DNA of 64,000 nucleotides from Pseudeuparius sepicola (GCA_963920635.1 OY987299.1:20786901-20850900); one strand, 5' to 3'; counted from the first letter of the stretch, positions 46,860 through 58,356 are shown. The notes: a model not told the origin generated them from the letters alone. Translations and numbers: made by a program.

Positions 46860-47430
46860 GCTTGCATCTTAGGATTAGTGCCCATTTCGACCAACCGGCG
46901 TAAAGCCCGGGAAAGCTATAATTTATTTTAATTAAACAATTTGTATCTAAATTGTACCCACCACAACTGCTCTATTACGTCCATTAGAATTTGTGATTTA
47001 TTAGCTTTCCGATTTTGCAATGCCCATCTGATAATTGCAGCCGCGGTTTTGCAGATCCGATGCGAAATTTATCGCATTAATTACAGGATATAGAAGAATA
47101 AAATAGGTACGATGTGTTTGAAAACCAATTTGTGTTTTTGAAAATATTTGTAACCAAAGTCCATAGATTTAAGTCTGCCTCAATCACAAAACCGCTTTAA
47201 ATAAATTGATATGGCGACTGACACGTGATTGCCTATCGCGACGCGCTGCATACAGCTATGTTCTGCAGTTTTACGGAGCCTATTGTGGGAACGCAGAAAA
47301 TATAGCGTATTTATGCTGCGATAGTTAAGTTTCTACTGTGGTAATATGCAAAAAGGACAACAGCCCGAGCGACATGCGTGCAATTCCCTATAGAGCTAAA
47401 GAGGCAAATTTCCGCGAATTTAAATTTTTT
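46860..47430. other. Two GC-richer single-copy patches
   Basis: 46885-47100 (cgtaaagcccggg, ttgcagccgcggtttt) and 47215-47400 (gcctatcgcgacgcgctgc). No reliable frame; the 61-codon frame at 47338 is unassigned. Candidate conserved non-coding DNA. Confidence 0.3.
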
Positions 47431-47834
47431 TCTACAGAAAATTACGAATTTCTATCAAGGGCCATTTTTTATTTGTGTAAAATTTCCAGTTTAAACTTAA
47501 GCCTCGTAGAAAATACTGTATGATTTTTTTGTATTTCACATACCTACGGTATTTTTATGGAATTTAAAGAGATTTTTTTGTGGACGTCACTACTTTCCTT
47601 TACTAATAATTGCAAAACCAGGTGGCTTTAGTAACAAAATTTCACACAAAAATGCATTAGGAATATTATAGGTTAATTACATTTTTGTTGGATGAATATA
47701 GGTGATGATTATGATGTCAATGACATGGTGAAAGCTACATTTATTGCAACTTGCTTGTTAAATATTATAACTCAAATTTGTGATTTATGCATAGGGACTA
47801 TTCAGATATGAATCAACTTAAAATTATGGAAAAT
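47431..47834. other. Unassigned sequence
   Basis: Nothing is recognised. Confidence 0.4.
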
Positions 47835-47836
47835 AT

Positions 47837-48135
47837 ATACAGGTCGCCTACGTTTATAAGTAAGCAAATCCATAAAATCTTTTTGAGATATTAGCTTGAA
47901 CTTTTCTTGTTTGACAGGACTTCAAAAAGTGTTTCTTTTGACCATCTTACAGTTATCAAATTGCAGATCCAGGGACGGCTAAGGTTTTTGTATATCCCCA
48001 ATTTTCCCTAAAAGCACAGAATAGCCTAACTTGTGGATATTCCGGCAAAAAGCATTTAGCGATTTGTTTGCAGCCTTAATCAGGATACCTCAAGAGAGAA
48101 ATCTAAAGTATAGTAACATGTATCAATCATAAAAC
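47837..48135. repeat. Solo left arm of the 17549 foldback family
   Basis: It begins acaggtcgcc next to TA and keeps aaatccataaaatc, gacttcaaaaag and ttgaccatctta in the family order. It is diverged. Confidence 0.6.
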
Positions 48136-48139
48136 CACT

Positions 48140-49245
48140 TTAAATAAAACAGCTGTAGAATTGAAAATAATGGGTTTGCATGAAAAAATATTTAATATAC
48201 TTCTTTCAAATAACCAAGCTTTCGTTCAATGTTTTGAACTTCTTCAGAGCTAAAAAAGATGTATTCAATGTAAAAATTTAAATAAAATTGTTAAAAGGTT
48301 TGTTTTGTACTATGTTAAGATTTTTCATGATGAAAATGTAAAGTTTGCTTTAAAAAATGTCAGACCTATTTGGAAATCTATACCTACAAAAAATTAAAAG
48401 ACCCCACACCAATTCTAAATGAATCTAATTTAGTATATTACATTCCATGTTCTAATTATTGTGATAAAAATATATTGGTCAAACCTCACAAAATTTAAAC
48501 ATCAGGATTCAGGATATCTCAACACAAGAGTGATGATCGAATGATGAAAAAAATGCCAAATGGGCATTGGTCAAAACACCATTGAAAGCGAATAATTTTT
48601 GGTACATTGTTCATGGGGATTTTTTCTCAGTTTAAATGGTACAGTTGATCTGTAACACTTAAAGGTGGTAGGTGAAAATATTATGTTTCGAAAATTGAAG
48701 TCAACAGGTGTTTTGGAGAACGTTTTGGCAATTTCAAAGCAAACGGTTGATTTAATCGTTATGAAACAAGAGTACCTTTTTCATGCAGAATGAAAAGATG
48801 CACTAAAATGATGGACCAGCAGGACCAAAAAGATAACCTCAAAAAAGTTACGCGTAAAAGCGTGGTCAAAAAACAGTGCAAGTGGCGCCCTCTGTGAGAT
48901 ACGGTGAGATTGACATTTTCAGCTTATTCTCCATCCCCAAAAACATAGCAGTGTCAAATTTCAGTTCAGCAGCTTGATTATTTCGGGAGATGTAGCCAAA
49001 ATTCAATTTAAAAAAATGAACTTCAACGCCCTATACCTCAAAAGTTAGGACGTTTACGACATACGTTCATATGAAGTTTTTTCTTAAAATGGGCCAAAGA
49101 ATTACCCCCCTCCGTATGTACATGATATTTAGGAACACCCTGTATATTTTGTAGCCTTGAAGAACATTGAAGGAAAGCTTGGTTATTTGAAAGAAGTAAA
49201 TTAAATATTTGTGGCAGCAAACCCGTTATTTTCAATTATAAAATT
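48140..49245. repeat. Inverted-repeat unit enclosing a fragment of the 27157 family
   Basis: 48140-48247 (ttgaaaataatgggtttgc ... ctttcaaataaccaagctt) is inverted at about 49150-49230. Between them, 48560-49145 matches the loop and right part of 27157-27956 (gcagaatgaaaagatgcac) and ends in caccctgtata. Confidence 0.65.
48218..48247 (-). ncRNA. Second hammerhead-like core motif
   Basis: On the minus strand: CTGAAGA, one A, a GTTC/GAAC stem with an aaaacatt loop, then GAAAGC. It has the same layout as 20550-20582 with a different stem sequence. A degraded mirror copy lies at 49157-49178 on the plus strand. Confidence 0.3.
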
Positions 49246-49489
49246 ACTCAACACAGCCGTAATACAAGACATTAATTCAAATAAAATACTTAAATAAAAC
49301 AATACACTGCTTTTCGCTATTGTTGAAATTAATATTAACACCAAATTTTTGATATTAACAATTAACATTACAAAAGTGAATTACCTACCTCATAGTTTTG
49401 TAGGTACCTATATCTATTGAAATGTTTACAAACCATTTTCAAGTAGACGCATATAATTGTAAGGTACTATAAAGAAGAAAAGTGCACTT
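49246..49489. other. Unassigned AT-rich stretch
   Basis: Nothing is recognised. Confidence 0.4.
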
Positions 49490-49860
49490 TCAGTTGTGCG
49501 GATTACTTCTGGCGCATTAAACATGCTAAATCAGAGATGTTGTGCGGATGCGAGCGCGCGGAATCCCCTGACCCGTGTATACTTAATGGATCCGAAAACA
49601 AAAGCCACACGTGTTTTTTGCGTGGCGCATGCGACGCCTCGCAATTAAAATTCCCCTGAATTATAAACAGGGAAATGCTCTTTGGGAAAATGTGCAGATG
49701 TGGCTTTCATGTGGGAAAACAGCGGAACAACGGGCGGCGAGTGCGCGGCGGCGCTGCTTTTATTTTGTTTCGCGGATTAATATTGAGCCGCGCTATAGTA
49801 TTTTTAAAACTCGTTTGGCAACGATGAAATGTGCAAAAGCGGGTAAATTTTGAAATTATA
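49490..49860. other. GC-richer single-copy island
   Basis: CpG-rich with GCAATTAAAATTCC and GGATTAATATTGAG. An 80-codon frame at 49611-49853 is open through it but has no recognisable domain. Candidate conserved non-coding DNA. Confidence 0.3.
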
Positions 49861-50459
49861 ATAAATTATTTGGGAGACACCAGCACCAGGATTTATAGTT
49901 AAAATTATTTCTAGCAGTATATAATTACAGTACTGTCACAACCTTCCGAAACTTACAAGCTCTGTGCAAACATGTGGCAACGCCGCAGCGGGACGGTTCA
50001 ACGGGTCTATGCAGTCTAGCGGGTCTAATAACGACCGGCCTTTTTGACGAACTTTTCGGCACTTTGACATAGTTTCTATATTCTAATAAAATTTTCAACA
50101 ATTTTTATAATTTAGGTTAGGTGAGTATGTTTGTTTAACAGACAATAATAAAATCGGTAACAAAATATACATATAGAAGTGTAAGTATTTAAAATAAGTA
50201 CGATCCTTGGTGTGGATAGGTATATTTTCGACCAATAATATGGTAAATTTGGGCAAATAGAGGGGACCACAATTGTAGTAAGTCGAATTTTCGTTAGAAT
50301 TTTTTGCAAAATGCCCCGTCAGGCAAATGATGATTACCTTCCCTTTTGAATAAATTTTCGAAAAAATATAAACAACAAACGCACATAAAACTGCGTTTTG
50401 TAAAGGAGAGCAATCTCTTATGATTGAAATGGCAGTTCGGGTCAATTTCATAATACATA

Positions 50460-52000
50460 CAGGGTGAGTTTTTTTGATGCACACTATGGGTATCTCGGAA
50501 ATTAGCAGAGCTAGAACAAAGGTTAGATGGGGAAATAATTGCAGTTTTGAATGCTCAATCGAATGCCCCTTTTGAATTATTAAAAAAGTTCATGGCTTAC
50601 TAGATATTTTGAAAATAGTGATTTTTGCTATTTCATCAGATCTCTGTAGCTCCGTTATTTCTGATTATGTGATTATACAGAAAAAGTGTAGAGACAAAAA
50701 TTTTAGATAATTTTTGGTTTAATAAGATAATCTAATCCTATATTTTATGTTGTTTGTGATTTTTGAGATATGACATAAACTTGTGTTTTTTTTTTAATGT
50801 AAATCATAGTTGGCTGTGGCCTTATCAAATCGGCCATTTTTTGAGCTTTCCAAAGATATAATACTCGGCATTAGTTATTATAAAAAATAAAAGAGCTATG
50901 GCTAATTTTCTGATTTTTTTTTTAATTTTCACGTAGTCAGCCATGGAATATTTTCATAATTACGTTCTATTTTATAATTAGACATACTTCAAACTTTCTA
51001 ATATTTTGTTTTTAGCTGGTAACAAAATGTAACAAAATAAAACAAAAATTAAAAACTCAAATTCAAATTATAATTAATTTAAAAGGTCACCTTTTAAAAT
51101 AAAAAAAGTGTTCAAATAATCCACCATTATTATTAATGCAAATATTGCATCTTTTTAAAACTGAATTTGTCGCCTTTCTTACAGAGCGCCTGTCAACACT
51201 GGCAGTTGCTTCTAAAACAGCTGCTCTTAATTCAGCAATTGTCTCATACTTTATTTTGTACTGTTCCCCACAAAAAAATCCAAAACAGACAAATCAAGGT
51301 ATCGGGGCTGCCAGGAAATAAGTCTATTCCTGGCAGCTATCCCTATCCAACTATTTGGATAGAGCTGATCTAGGTAATTTCTTACGGGAAAATAATTATG
51401 TGGTGAAGCTCCATCATGATAATTTTTGTTTTATTTTGTTACATTTTGTTACCAGCTAAAAATAAAATATTTGAAAGTTTGAAGTATGTCTTATTATAAA
51501 ATAGAACGTAATTATGAAAATATTCCATGGCTGACTATGAAAATTAAAAAAAAAAACAGAAAATTAGCCATAGCTCTTTTATTTTTTATAATAACTATGC
51601 CGAGTATTATATCTTTGGAAACCTCAAAAAATGGCCGATTTGATAAGGCCACAGCCAACTATGATTTACATTTAAAAAAACACAAGTTTATGTCATATCT
51701 CAAAAATCACAAACAACAAAAAAATTGGATTAGATTATCTTATTAAGTACAAAATTATCTACAATTTTTGTCTCTACAGTTTTTCTGTATAATCAGAAAT
51801 AACGGAGCTACAGAGATCTGATGAAATAGCAAAAAATCACTCTTTTCAAAATATCTAGCGAGTCATGAACTTTTTTTAAAAATCCAAAAGGGGCATTAGA
51901 TGGAGCATTCAAAACTGCATTTCTTTCCCCATTTAACCTTTGTTCTAGCTCTGCTAGTTTCCCAGATCCCCATAGTGGGCATCGAAAAAAACTCACCCTG
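50460..52000 (-). mobile_element. TA-flanked giant hairpin with a mariner-type transposase core
   Basis: The left end CAGGGTGAGTTTTTTTGATG is inverted at the right as the block ending AAACTCACCCTG. TA lies at 50458-50459 and 52001-52002. The arms of about 580 bp (50460-51047, 51422-52000) are nearly identical, for example ggtaacaaaatgtaacaaaa on both sides. The central 375 bp is single-copy and encodes the end of a transposase on the minus strand. Confidence 0.9.
51087..51420 (-). pseudogene. Mariner/IS630-type DDE transposase, C-terminal fragment
   Basis: Reading leftward from 51418 the frame gives HDGASPHNYFPVRNYL, then LYPNSWIGIAARNRL, then WQPRYLDLSVLDFF. After a one-base shift it gives LWGTVQNKV and, after a further shift, ETIAELRAAVLEATASVDRR through INNNGGLFEHFF to a stop at 51087. 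HDGA.PH is the second catalytic Asp block. The W.PR..DL..LDFFLWG block carries the third. The GG.FEH tail is the usual end of this insect transposase group. Normal length is about 340-400 residues. The N-terminal DNA-binding half and the first Asp are missing. It lies exactly between the two arms of the hairpin. The family group is clear; the exact lineage is not. Confidence 0.8.
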
Positions 52001-52866
52001 TATGTACCTATAAGTAACTATAATATTAAACAATGTTTCAATTATTACTAAAAGTTCTTTAGTTTTAAAGGGTACTTTAGGTTGTCTATTAATCATTTTA
52101 TACTTAAATTTTTGATCCTTTGGAAAGCCCGAAAAGAACACAAGTCGACCGCCTGCCGTCAAGCAAAGAAAACCTAGCTACTTCAAGTTAGTATTACGAT
52201 TTGACTTACAGCCAGGTATTCAACTAGGTTCTGGCTTCTCTCGACCATTCTGGGCATTGAGACTTCAAATTGTAGAAGGAACCAATACATTATTTCGTTT
52301 CTTCACTTTGAACTTTTACAAATGTTTCAGTTTTGAACGAACAAAACAAATTTATAAAAAAAGCAGCTGTCGCCAGCGCTTCGAGCAGTCTGTTTCCGCC
52401 CATAGGGACACACTGCCTGGTCTTAGAAAACCCAAGACGATACCACTACCCGCACTATAAAACTAATTCTCGTAAGTTTCTTACGTAAAGTAAATGGGAC
52501 AAAATTTATTATTACATTTTTTGAACATCTGATTTCGAGCTATGTTGGTTCATTTTTAGTGTACACTATTGCACCTAAAAACGGTCTTGACTTCACATCC
52601 CGTGCCTGTAAAATTTTATATTTAAAATTAAAAAGTGGGAAAAATCGGGAATATCGGAAAAAGTTAGTAGGAAAATGTGTTCTTAATTATTTCTTTTTAA
52701 ACGGGTACTCGGTATTTGTTCCCGCAAATAACCTAAGACACTTACTTACTTGTTGCTCTCTTACTAAATCATAACAATAAAAATAAATTCACCATATTTT
52801 GGAATTCAGTGAAACAAAACGATAAGGTACAGTTTTGCATTTAATTTTATGGTTTCAATAATTTTA

Positions 52867-53666
52867 GGAAGTGGCTATTTATACGTCCGACGTATATAAA
52901 AGTCGGTATACGTCTTGCGCTCTCATTGGTGGAATGAGTCACGTGGCACATAACCTTATTTCTACTTCTGCCGTCCGATGGATGATGAATCGGCTTGTTT
53001 ACCAAAGTCGATTGGATGATGTCCGAGATTATTCAGATCTATCTTGTCTCATATTTCACATATTTTATATTGCGTATGCCCTCCTTTTTCGGCGATGGGC
53101 CGATGGGCGCTGCTGTATGAAAAATGCAGTGTGCAGTGGTAATTATTATTTCCAATGGTGTAACCCATCCCCGATTTTCTTGAAATTTTGGCTACCCCCC
53201 GACATTCGGCGCCGAATGAAAATTTCAAGAACCCCCGATGGGTTACAACGCCGAACGTCGGGCGAAAATAGGGGGTACTACCATAGAAGAGTCGTAGTAG
53301 ATTCTTCAAGAAAAGAAAATCGTGAGTGGGTACACCATTGGAAATGATTAATGATTACCACTTCTTTTTTCATACGGCAGCGCGCATCGCTGCCGACTGC
53401 CACAATATGGAGCGAATGCCCCCTTCTTTCTTCATACGGCAGCGCCTATCCCCCAAAAAGGAGGGTATACGCTCCTTATTGCAAAGATGTTTGAGAAAAA
53501 TGCACTTCCGACGGCTTCCGACGTATCTAAATAAGTTTATAAGTTTACTTCGGACGTGTACGGAGTTGAATGTACGTCCAAAGCAGTCACGTGACTCAAC
53601 TCGCCAATGAGAGCGCAAGACGAATACCGACTTTTATATACGTCGGACGTATAAATAGCCACTTCC
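52867..53666. mobile_element. 800-bp element, long inverted repeats, 9-bp target duplication
   Basis: GGAAGTGGCTATTTATACGT begins an inverted repeat of about 75 bp (through gtatacgtcttgcgctctca), mirrored at 53590-53666. ATAATTTTA lies at 52858-52866 and again at 53667-53675. A 9-bp duplication with GG ends suggests Merlin or MULE. Inside are further nested inverted repeats, including 53150-53345. The 158-codon open frame at 52871-53347 crosses these repeats and is not a credible gene. Confidence 0.85.
53203..53218. repeat. Perfect 16-bp palindrome CATTCGGCGCCGAATG
   Basis: Centre of a hairpin that continues outward as ttcttgaaatttt / aaaatttcaagaa and acccatccccg / cccccgatgggt. Confidence 0.9.
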
Positions 53667-53950
53667 ATAATTTTAATAGGTACCAGGGATATCAAAAAAC
53701 AAAAAACGAATATCCTGATATCTTTCTAAAAATTGGCATAGGGGCACAATAATACAATACCAACACATTTTCTTAATAACCTTTTCGGATATTCACAATT
53801 TTTAATTTTAAATGTCATATTTGACAGGGATGAGCTGTGACGTCACAACTCTCTTTAGGTGCAATAGTGTACCCAAAATATGCACCAACATAGCCCGAAA
53901 TCAGATTGTCAAAAATTCTGAAAATAAGTTTTTCCCATTTGGTGCAAACT

Positions 53951-54850
53951 TTATGAACAAGACTGTAGTAGGTATATGATTTGCAATTTGCTAAATTAGA
54001 GAACAAAAACTTACCGTTATGCTAAAGAATGGAATCGGCGTAACGGATGAACTTACCTGAAAAGAAAAAATATATTAAAATATATCATTATACAGTTCAC
54101 ATTAGCAACAGCAATTCATAAATACCTACAAATAATAGGTACATCTTTTTATTTCTGTAAAACTTTCAAAAATTTAAAGGGGTACCTATAGTATTCGCGA
54201 AAATTAAGTTAAAAACTGTATATGATCCAATCTGGTCAAGAAACGCTTCCCTAGCATGTATGGGACTCGCCATTTTAAATATTTCATGAACCCATGAAGA
54301 TTAATGGTTGGAAATTTGTGTACGTCAAGTGAACTTTCTGTTAACATGATTCAATCAAACGAAAACAATTCAGGGGTAGATCACTTGGGGGTATATTTTC
54401 CCCCATGTTTATATATAAGTAGTTTTTTAACGGTTTCATAAATGTTCTTCAATGTCAGAACTTTATTATGTTTGCTAATTATGGTTAAAGGCTAAACAGG
54501 CCATATTTAGTATAAATCTCCGATTCACTTTTATAACCATGTATATTGTGCAAAGCTATCATAAATATGGTCAAGTTACTTTAAAAAGGTTAGTGTTTTT
54601 ATTTTCATTTTGCAATTTACTCCATACAAAAAAATGTAAACAAAAATCAGATTAAGAATAACAGTATAGCAAATAAATCGGTCAGGATAACTACATACTA
54701 AGGTAAAATTATTGCTAAAAATGTCATAGAAACATATTCATTTTAATTTAATGTATATGCACTTTACGCTCTTTAGTTTAAGTAAATGGCAGCCAAAGAT
54801 CGAAACAATAACTTCTTTTTTTAGTTTGGAGTCATAAAGCAAAAAAAACT
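53951..54850. other. Unassigned AT-rich stretch
   Basis: Nothing is recognised. Confidence 0.4.
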
Positions 54851-54858
54851 GTTTAGAC

Positions 54859-55873
54859 CAGGGACCCTTTAAAGTAAGGGGACCCAGCATTATACTTTCC
54901 AAAGTGAGGCCGTTTCTTTCCTCATTCTAATGGTCTCAATGATGCCAAGTATGCCATTTTATTGGAGAATCTATGAATATAACAGGTACTTTGATTGTTA
55001 GTAAAAATTAATAATGGTTTCCATGATTTCTAAAAATTAGACTTGACAATGTTCTGTCAACAAACACAGAATATGGCAGCTGTCAAATGAAACAAATTTA
55101 TTTTATATTTGAATTTGGTTTCCTGCAATTATTTACAGGTATTTAAATAATATAAGTATGGTAAGTCAGTGCCGATTTTGCTTATTTGAGAAACCATTTG
55201 TAATATGTAGGTATAATAATAGGTGCGTACTTGAACTTTCTTCCCTTGTTGAATGTATCTACCCAAAGAACTTTCACAGATTTCGGCTAATAAGATTAGG
55301 TCTTGTACTTAGTTCTAATCATGTATTTTTTCTCGGTGCTCATTATAAAATTTTTGAAATTTTATTTCTCTCCCAAGGTACCGCACAAACGTAAAATAAA
55401 TTTATAGTTGTAGATAAAAACTGTTTAAAAAAAGACCTGACTGAAGCTACCTGCTTAATAATTTAAAATTTACGAAATACCATTTTTGTTTTGAACTACT
55501 TACTTAGGTATATGTAATGCCCACGTAATGGGAATTGTAGGATTACTAAAGGTGAGACAAGAAAAATCTGGTTGCAATTATTATTGGGACTACTACAGGC
55601 GGCCGCATTACCTTTAATTGACTATCTGGAAGTTAGAAAACTTAAAAATTGTGAACTATGATGGGAAATATTTTGCCTCCTTTGGAATCTATGGCACTGG
55701 CATGTCACATAAAACCTGATGGCAGTTGGACACTGACATATAACATAACCTTGTACCAACCCACTTATGTGGTCTCCTTGGAGTATACAGAAAACAAACT
55801 TTCCCTCAAGGCTTCACTTTTCCTATGTGATAGACTGTGACATGCTGGGTCCCCTTATTTTAAAGAGTCCCTG
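54859..55873. mobile_element. hAT-type element, 8-bp duplication GTTTAGAC
   Basis: The left terminus CAGGGACCCTTTAAAGTAAG continues gggacccagca. The right terminus inverted is CAGGGACTCTTTAAAATAAG, continuing gggacccagca. A perfect GTTTAGAC lies at 54851-54858 and 55874-55881. Two modest open frames (55158-55394, 55658-55840) inside are unassigned. They do not look like hAT transposase and could be captured sequence. Confidence 0.85.
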
Positions 55874-55881
55874 GTTTAGAC

Positions 55882-57091
55882 TAACATACTGTACCGGATT
55901 TCAACAATAACAGTACAAACACTGTTCCTGGTACCACCTTTATTATAGCTTTCACAAATAAACTTCTCAGTCATTGACCAAGAATATTTCTCAGCTCCAA
56001 AATTCGCACAGAAATCGCGTTCTACCCTTTTACTTACTTCCAGGCAGGCCCAATTCCTGGGGCTTATATACTCAAAAGAAAGACTGTAGGCTACTCTAGG
56101 ATACCTATTCCTGCCCAATGATAGATGCACAAATCATAAAGTTCTAGCAAATTTCTAGAAAACCTATGGAAACTACAGAAAAAACAATGAAAACTAAAAA
56201 AATGCCAAATATGTGAGTAGGTTAGAAAACAGTGTAAACGTGCTCATTAAAAGCTGTGAACACTCTGTATTAGATATATGTAAAGTAACGAGGCTAGGAG
56301 GTCTAAGTGAGTTTAATCCATCAACAAAAAATATGTTTGATTTACTCCCTACTGTTCATACAGGGCACTCCAGAAAATCGGACTTTTGCCACATTTACAT
56401 ATATCCTGTGGACACCCTGTATAAGCAATTGGTATTGAGAAACTGTATTTGCAGTTTGGAGGTACGGCTATTATTCACATTCACATTATTCACATTAATT
56501 GACCAAATGCTGTCCTGGTTACAAGTGACACTGAAGCCGAAATTATAGCACATATAATTCTCATCCCTCACCCGCACAAGGATGTGGTCTCTTTTAATTT
56601 CGATTACTGTGAGTTGTGAGGGCGAGAATTAATATTAGGTATACTATTATCATGCCATGAAGGTTCTTGCAACAACCAAATTCAGGAACTTAAATAATGA
56701 CACATAATATAATACCTATGTAATTTTTCAGGTATGAAATAAATCTACTGTCCAATCCCATAAATAAATTAAAGGAAATTAAATGGATATGCGATCAACT
56801 AAATTCAATTTCAAATATTTCCAGGACTGATTTATTCGGAGAATTTAAAACATAATTAAATTGCTACTAATTACATCTATTAATTACAAAACTTGGAGCC
56901 GCTTTAATTTTCTGATTAGCACGAATTGTTCGCACTAAAAATACTAATAAAAATAATTGGTTTAAATCAAAAGTGAAAAAAAATAGGCATTACGTTAAGT
57001 CATGAGACCAACGACCTAACCGTTTCCAAATTTTGCAGAGGCGACTTGTACATTCAAAATGAAAAAAAAGCCAAATGGGCATTGTGCAAAA
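55882..57091. other. Mostly unassigned; tiny TA element and start of a 27157-family fragment
   Basis: 56361-56419 is flanked by TA and has CAGGGCACTCC / GGACACCCTG ends. 57040-57091 (gccaaatgggcattg) matches 48551-48590 and continues after the insertion at 58365. No gene is seen. Confidence 0.4.
56361..56419. mobile_element. 59-bp TA-flanked mini-hairpin
   Basis: CAGGGCACTCC at the left, GGACACCCTG at the right, with TA at 56359-56360 and 56420-56421. It would be the smallest foldback in the window. Confidence 0.4.
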
Positions 57092-58356
57092 CACAACCTT
57101 CTCAAGCTTACAAGCCCTGTGCAAACATGTGGCAACGCCGCAGCGGGACGGTTCAACGGGTCTATGCAGTAGGTATAGAGCAGTCTGCACTTTGGCTTAG
57201 TTTATCTTTTCTAATAGATGTTCAACCCTCTTTTTAATAATGATTAGATACATGTGTGACATTTGTTTCAATAATTGGGTACCTAAGTAACTAGGTACAT
57301 TTGTTTCACAGACAATAAAAGCAGTAACAAGTAACAAAATATACACAGAAGTATAAGTATTTATAATAAGTAGGATTCCTGGTGTGGATAAGTACAGTCC
57401 GACAAACGAAAGAAGTCCAATGAAAAACTCAGCCTAAGCGCCATCTGTATGTTATTAATGTGGGCATGGGCGGTTAGACTGAGTTTTTCATTGGACTTTT
57501 CTCGTGTGTCGGACTGTACATTTTCGACAAATAATATGGTAAATTTGGGCAAATAGAGGGGACTAAATTTGGTTGTAAGTCGAATTTGGCGAGAATTTTT
57601 CGCAATGTGCGCGATCAGGCAAATGATCTATCTTCCCTTATGGTGAAATTTTTATAAAAATACAATCAAGCGAACAGAGAACAGCATGTTGTGAAGGAGA
57701 GTAATCTCTTCTGATTGAAATGGCAGTTAGGTCCAATTTCATAATACATTCATCTAAATTATCTTTTGACTTTAACATTAGGTGAAGAAACTTTTGCAAC
57801 AATACTAAACAATGGTTGGATTGTTAAAAAGATTCTTAATTTTAAAGGGTACTTTAGTTTGTCTATGCAATTGGCCCTTAATCATTTTATTCTTCAATGT
57901 TCGTCCTTTGGAAAGCCCAAAATGAACACAAGTTGACCGCTTGTCGTCAAGCAAAGAAAACCTAGCTACTTCAAGTTATTATTACGATTTAACTTACATC
58001 CAGGTATATAACTAAGTTCTAGCTTCCCTCGACGGTTCTAGGCATCTTGAGGCTTGAAATTGTAAAGGAACGATTCTTCACTTCGAACTTTTATAGAAAA
58101 ATGTTTCACTTTTGCACAAACAAAACAAATTTATAAAAAAGCTGTCGCCAGCACTTCGAGCTGTCTATTTTCACCCAGAGGCACACTGCCTCGTCGTAGC
58201 AATCTGGCGACGATAGCACTACCCGCACTACAAAAATGAGTTCTGGTAAATTTCTTGTAAAATCAGCTGACAGGCAGTGTCAGGGCACGCGACGTGGATC
58301 CGCATCCCTTGTTGCCAGTTTTCTCTACTTCAGGGCTTCTCCTGGAGTTGGCTGTG
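57092..58356 (+). mobile_element. Four-copy hAT-like family, copy 4 (fullest)
   Basis: The ends are CACAACCTTCTC and GAGTTGGCTGTG. The flanking octamers GTGCAAAA (57084-57091) and TTGCAAAA (58357-58364) differ at one base. Excluding the 122-bp MITE at 57395 it is about 1.14 kb. No coding frame. The insertion lies in an older 27157-family fragment whose halves resume on each side. Confidence 0.8.
57395..57516. mobile_element. 122-bp Tc1/mariner-type MITE
   Basis: About 37-bp inverted repeats begin CAGTCCGACAAACGAAAG and, on the other side inverted, CAGTCCGACACACGAGAA. Both continue to gtccaatgaaaaactcag. TA lies at 57393-57394 and 57517-57518. The other copies of the host element read straight through this site. 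Confidence 0.95.

Larger units (their letters stand above)
49937..52490 (+). mobile_element. Four-copy hAT-like family, copy 3, split by a hairpin
   Basis: It starts CACAACCTTCCG, carries the conserved gcaaacatgtggcaacgccg block, is interrupted by 50460-52000, then resumes (tttggaaagcccg, gcactacccgcactat) until about 52490. The last part, including the GGCTGTG terminus, is lost against the next palindrome. Confidence 0.75.
52485..53950. repeat. Outer palindrome surrounding a 9-bp-duplication element
   Basis: ctgatttcgagctatgttgg and gtgtacactattgcaccta on the left (52528-52575) are inverted at about 53855-53910. Looser pairing extends inward to an aaaatgtgtt block (52673, 53765). The 800-bp element at 52867-53666 occupies the centre. 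Confidence 0.75.

Noticed and set aside
52871..53347. 158-codon plus-strand open frame
   Set aside because: It begins in a terminal inverted repeat and runs through nested hairpins, so it is a by-product of the repeat structure.
56213..56548. 111-codon plus-strand frame
   Set aside because: It crosses the CAGGGCACTCC mini-hairpin and has no recognisable domain.
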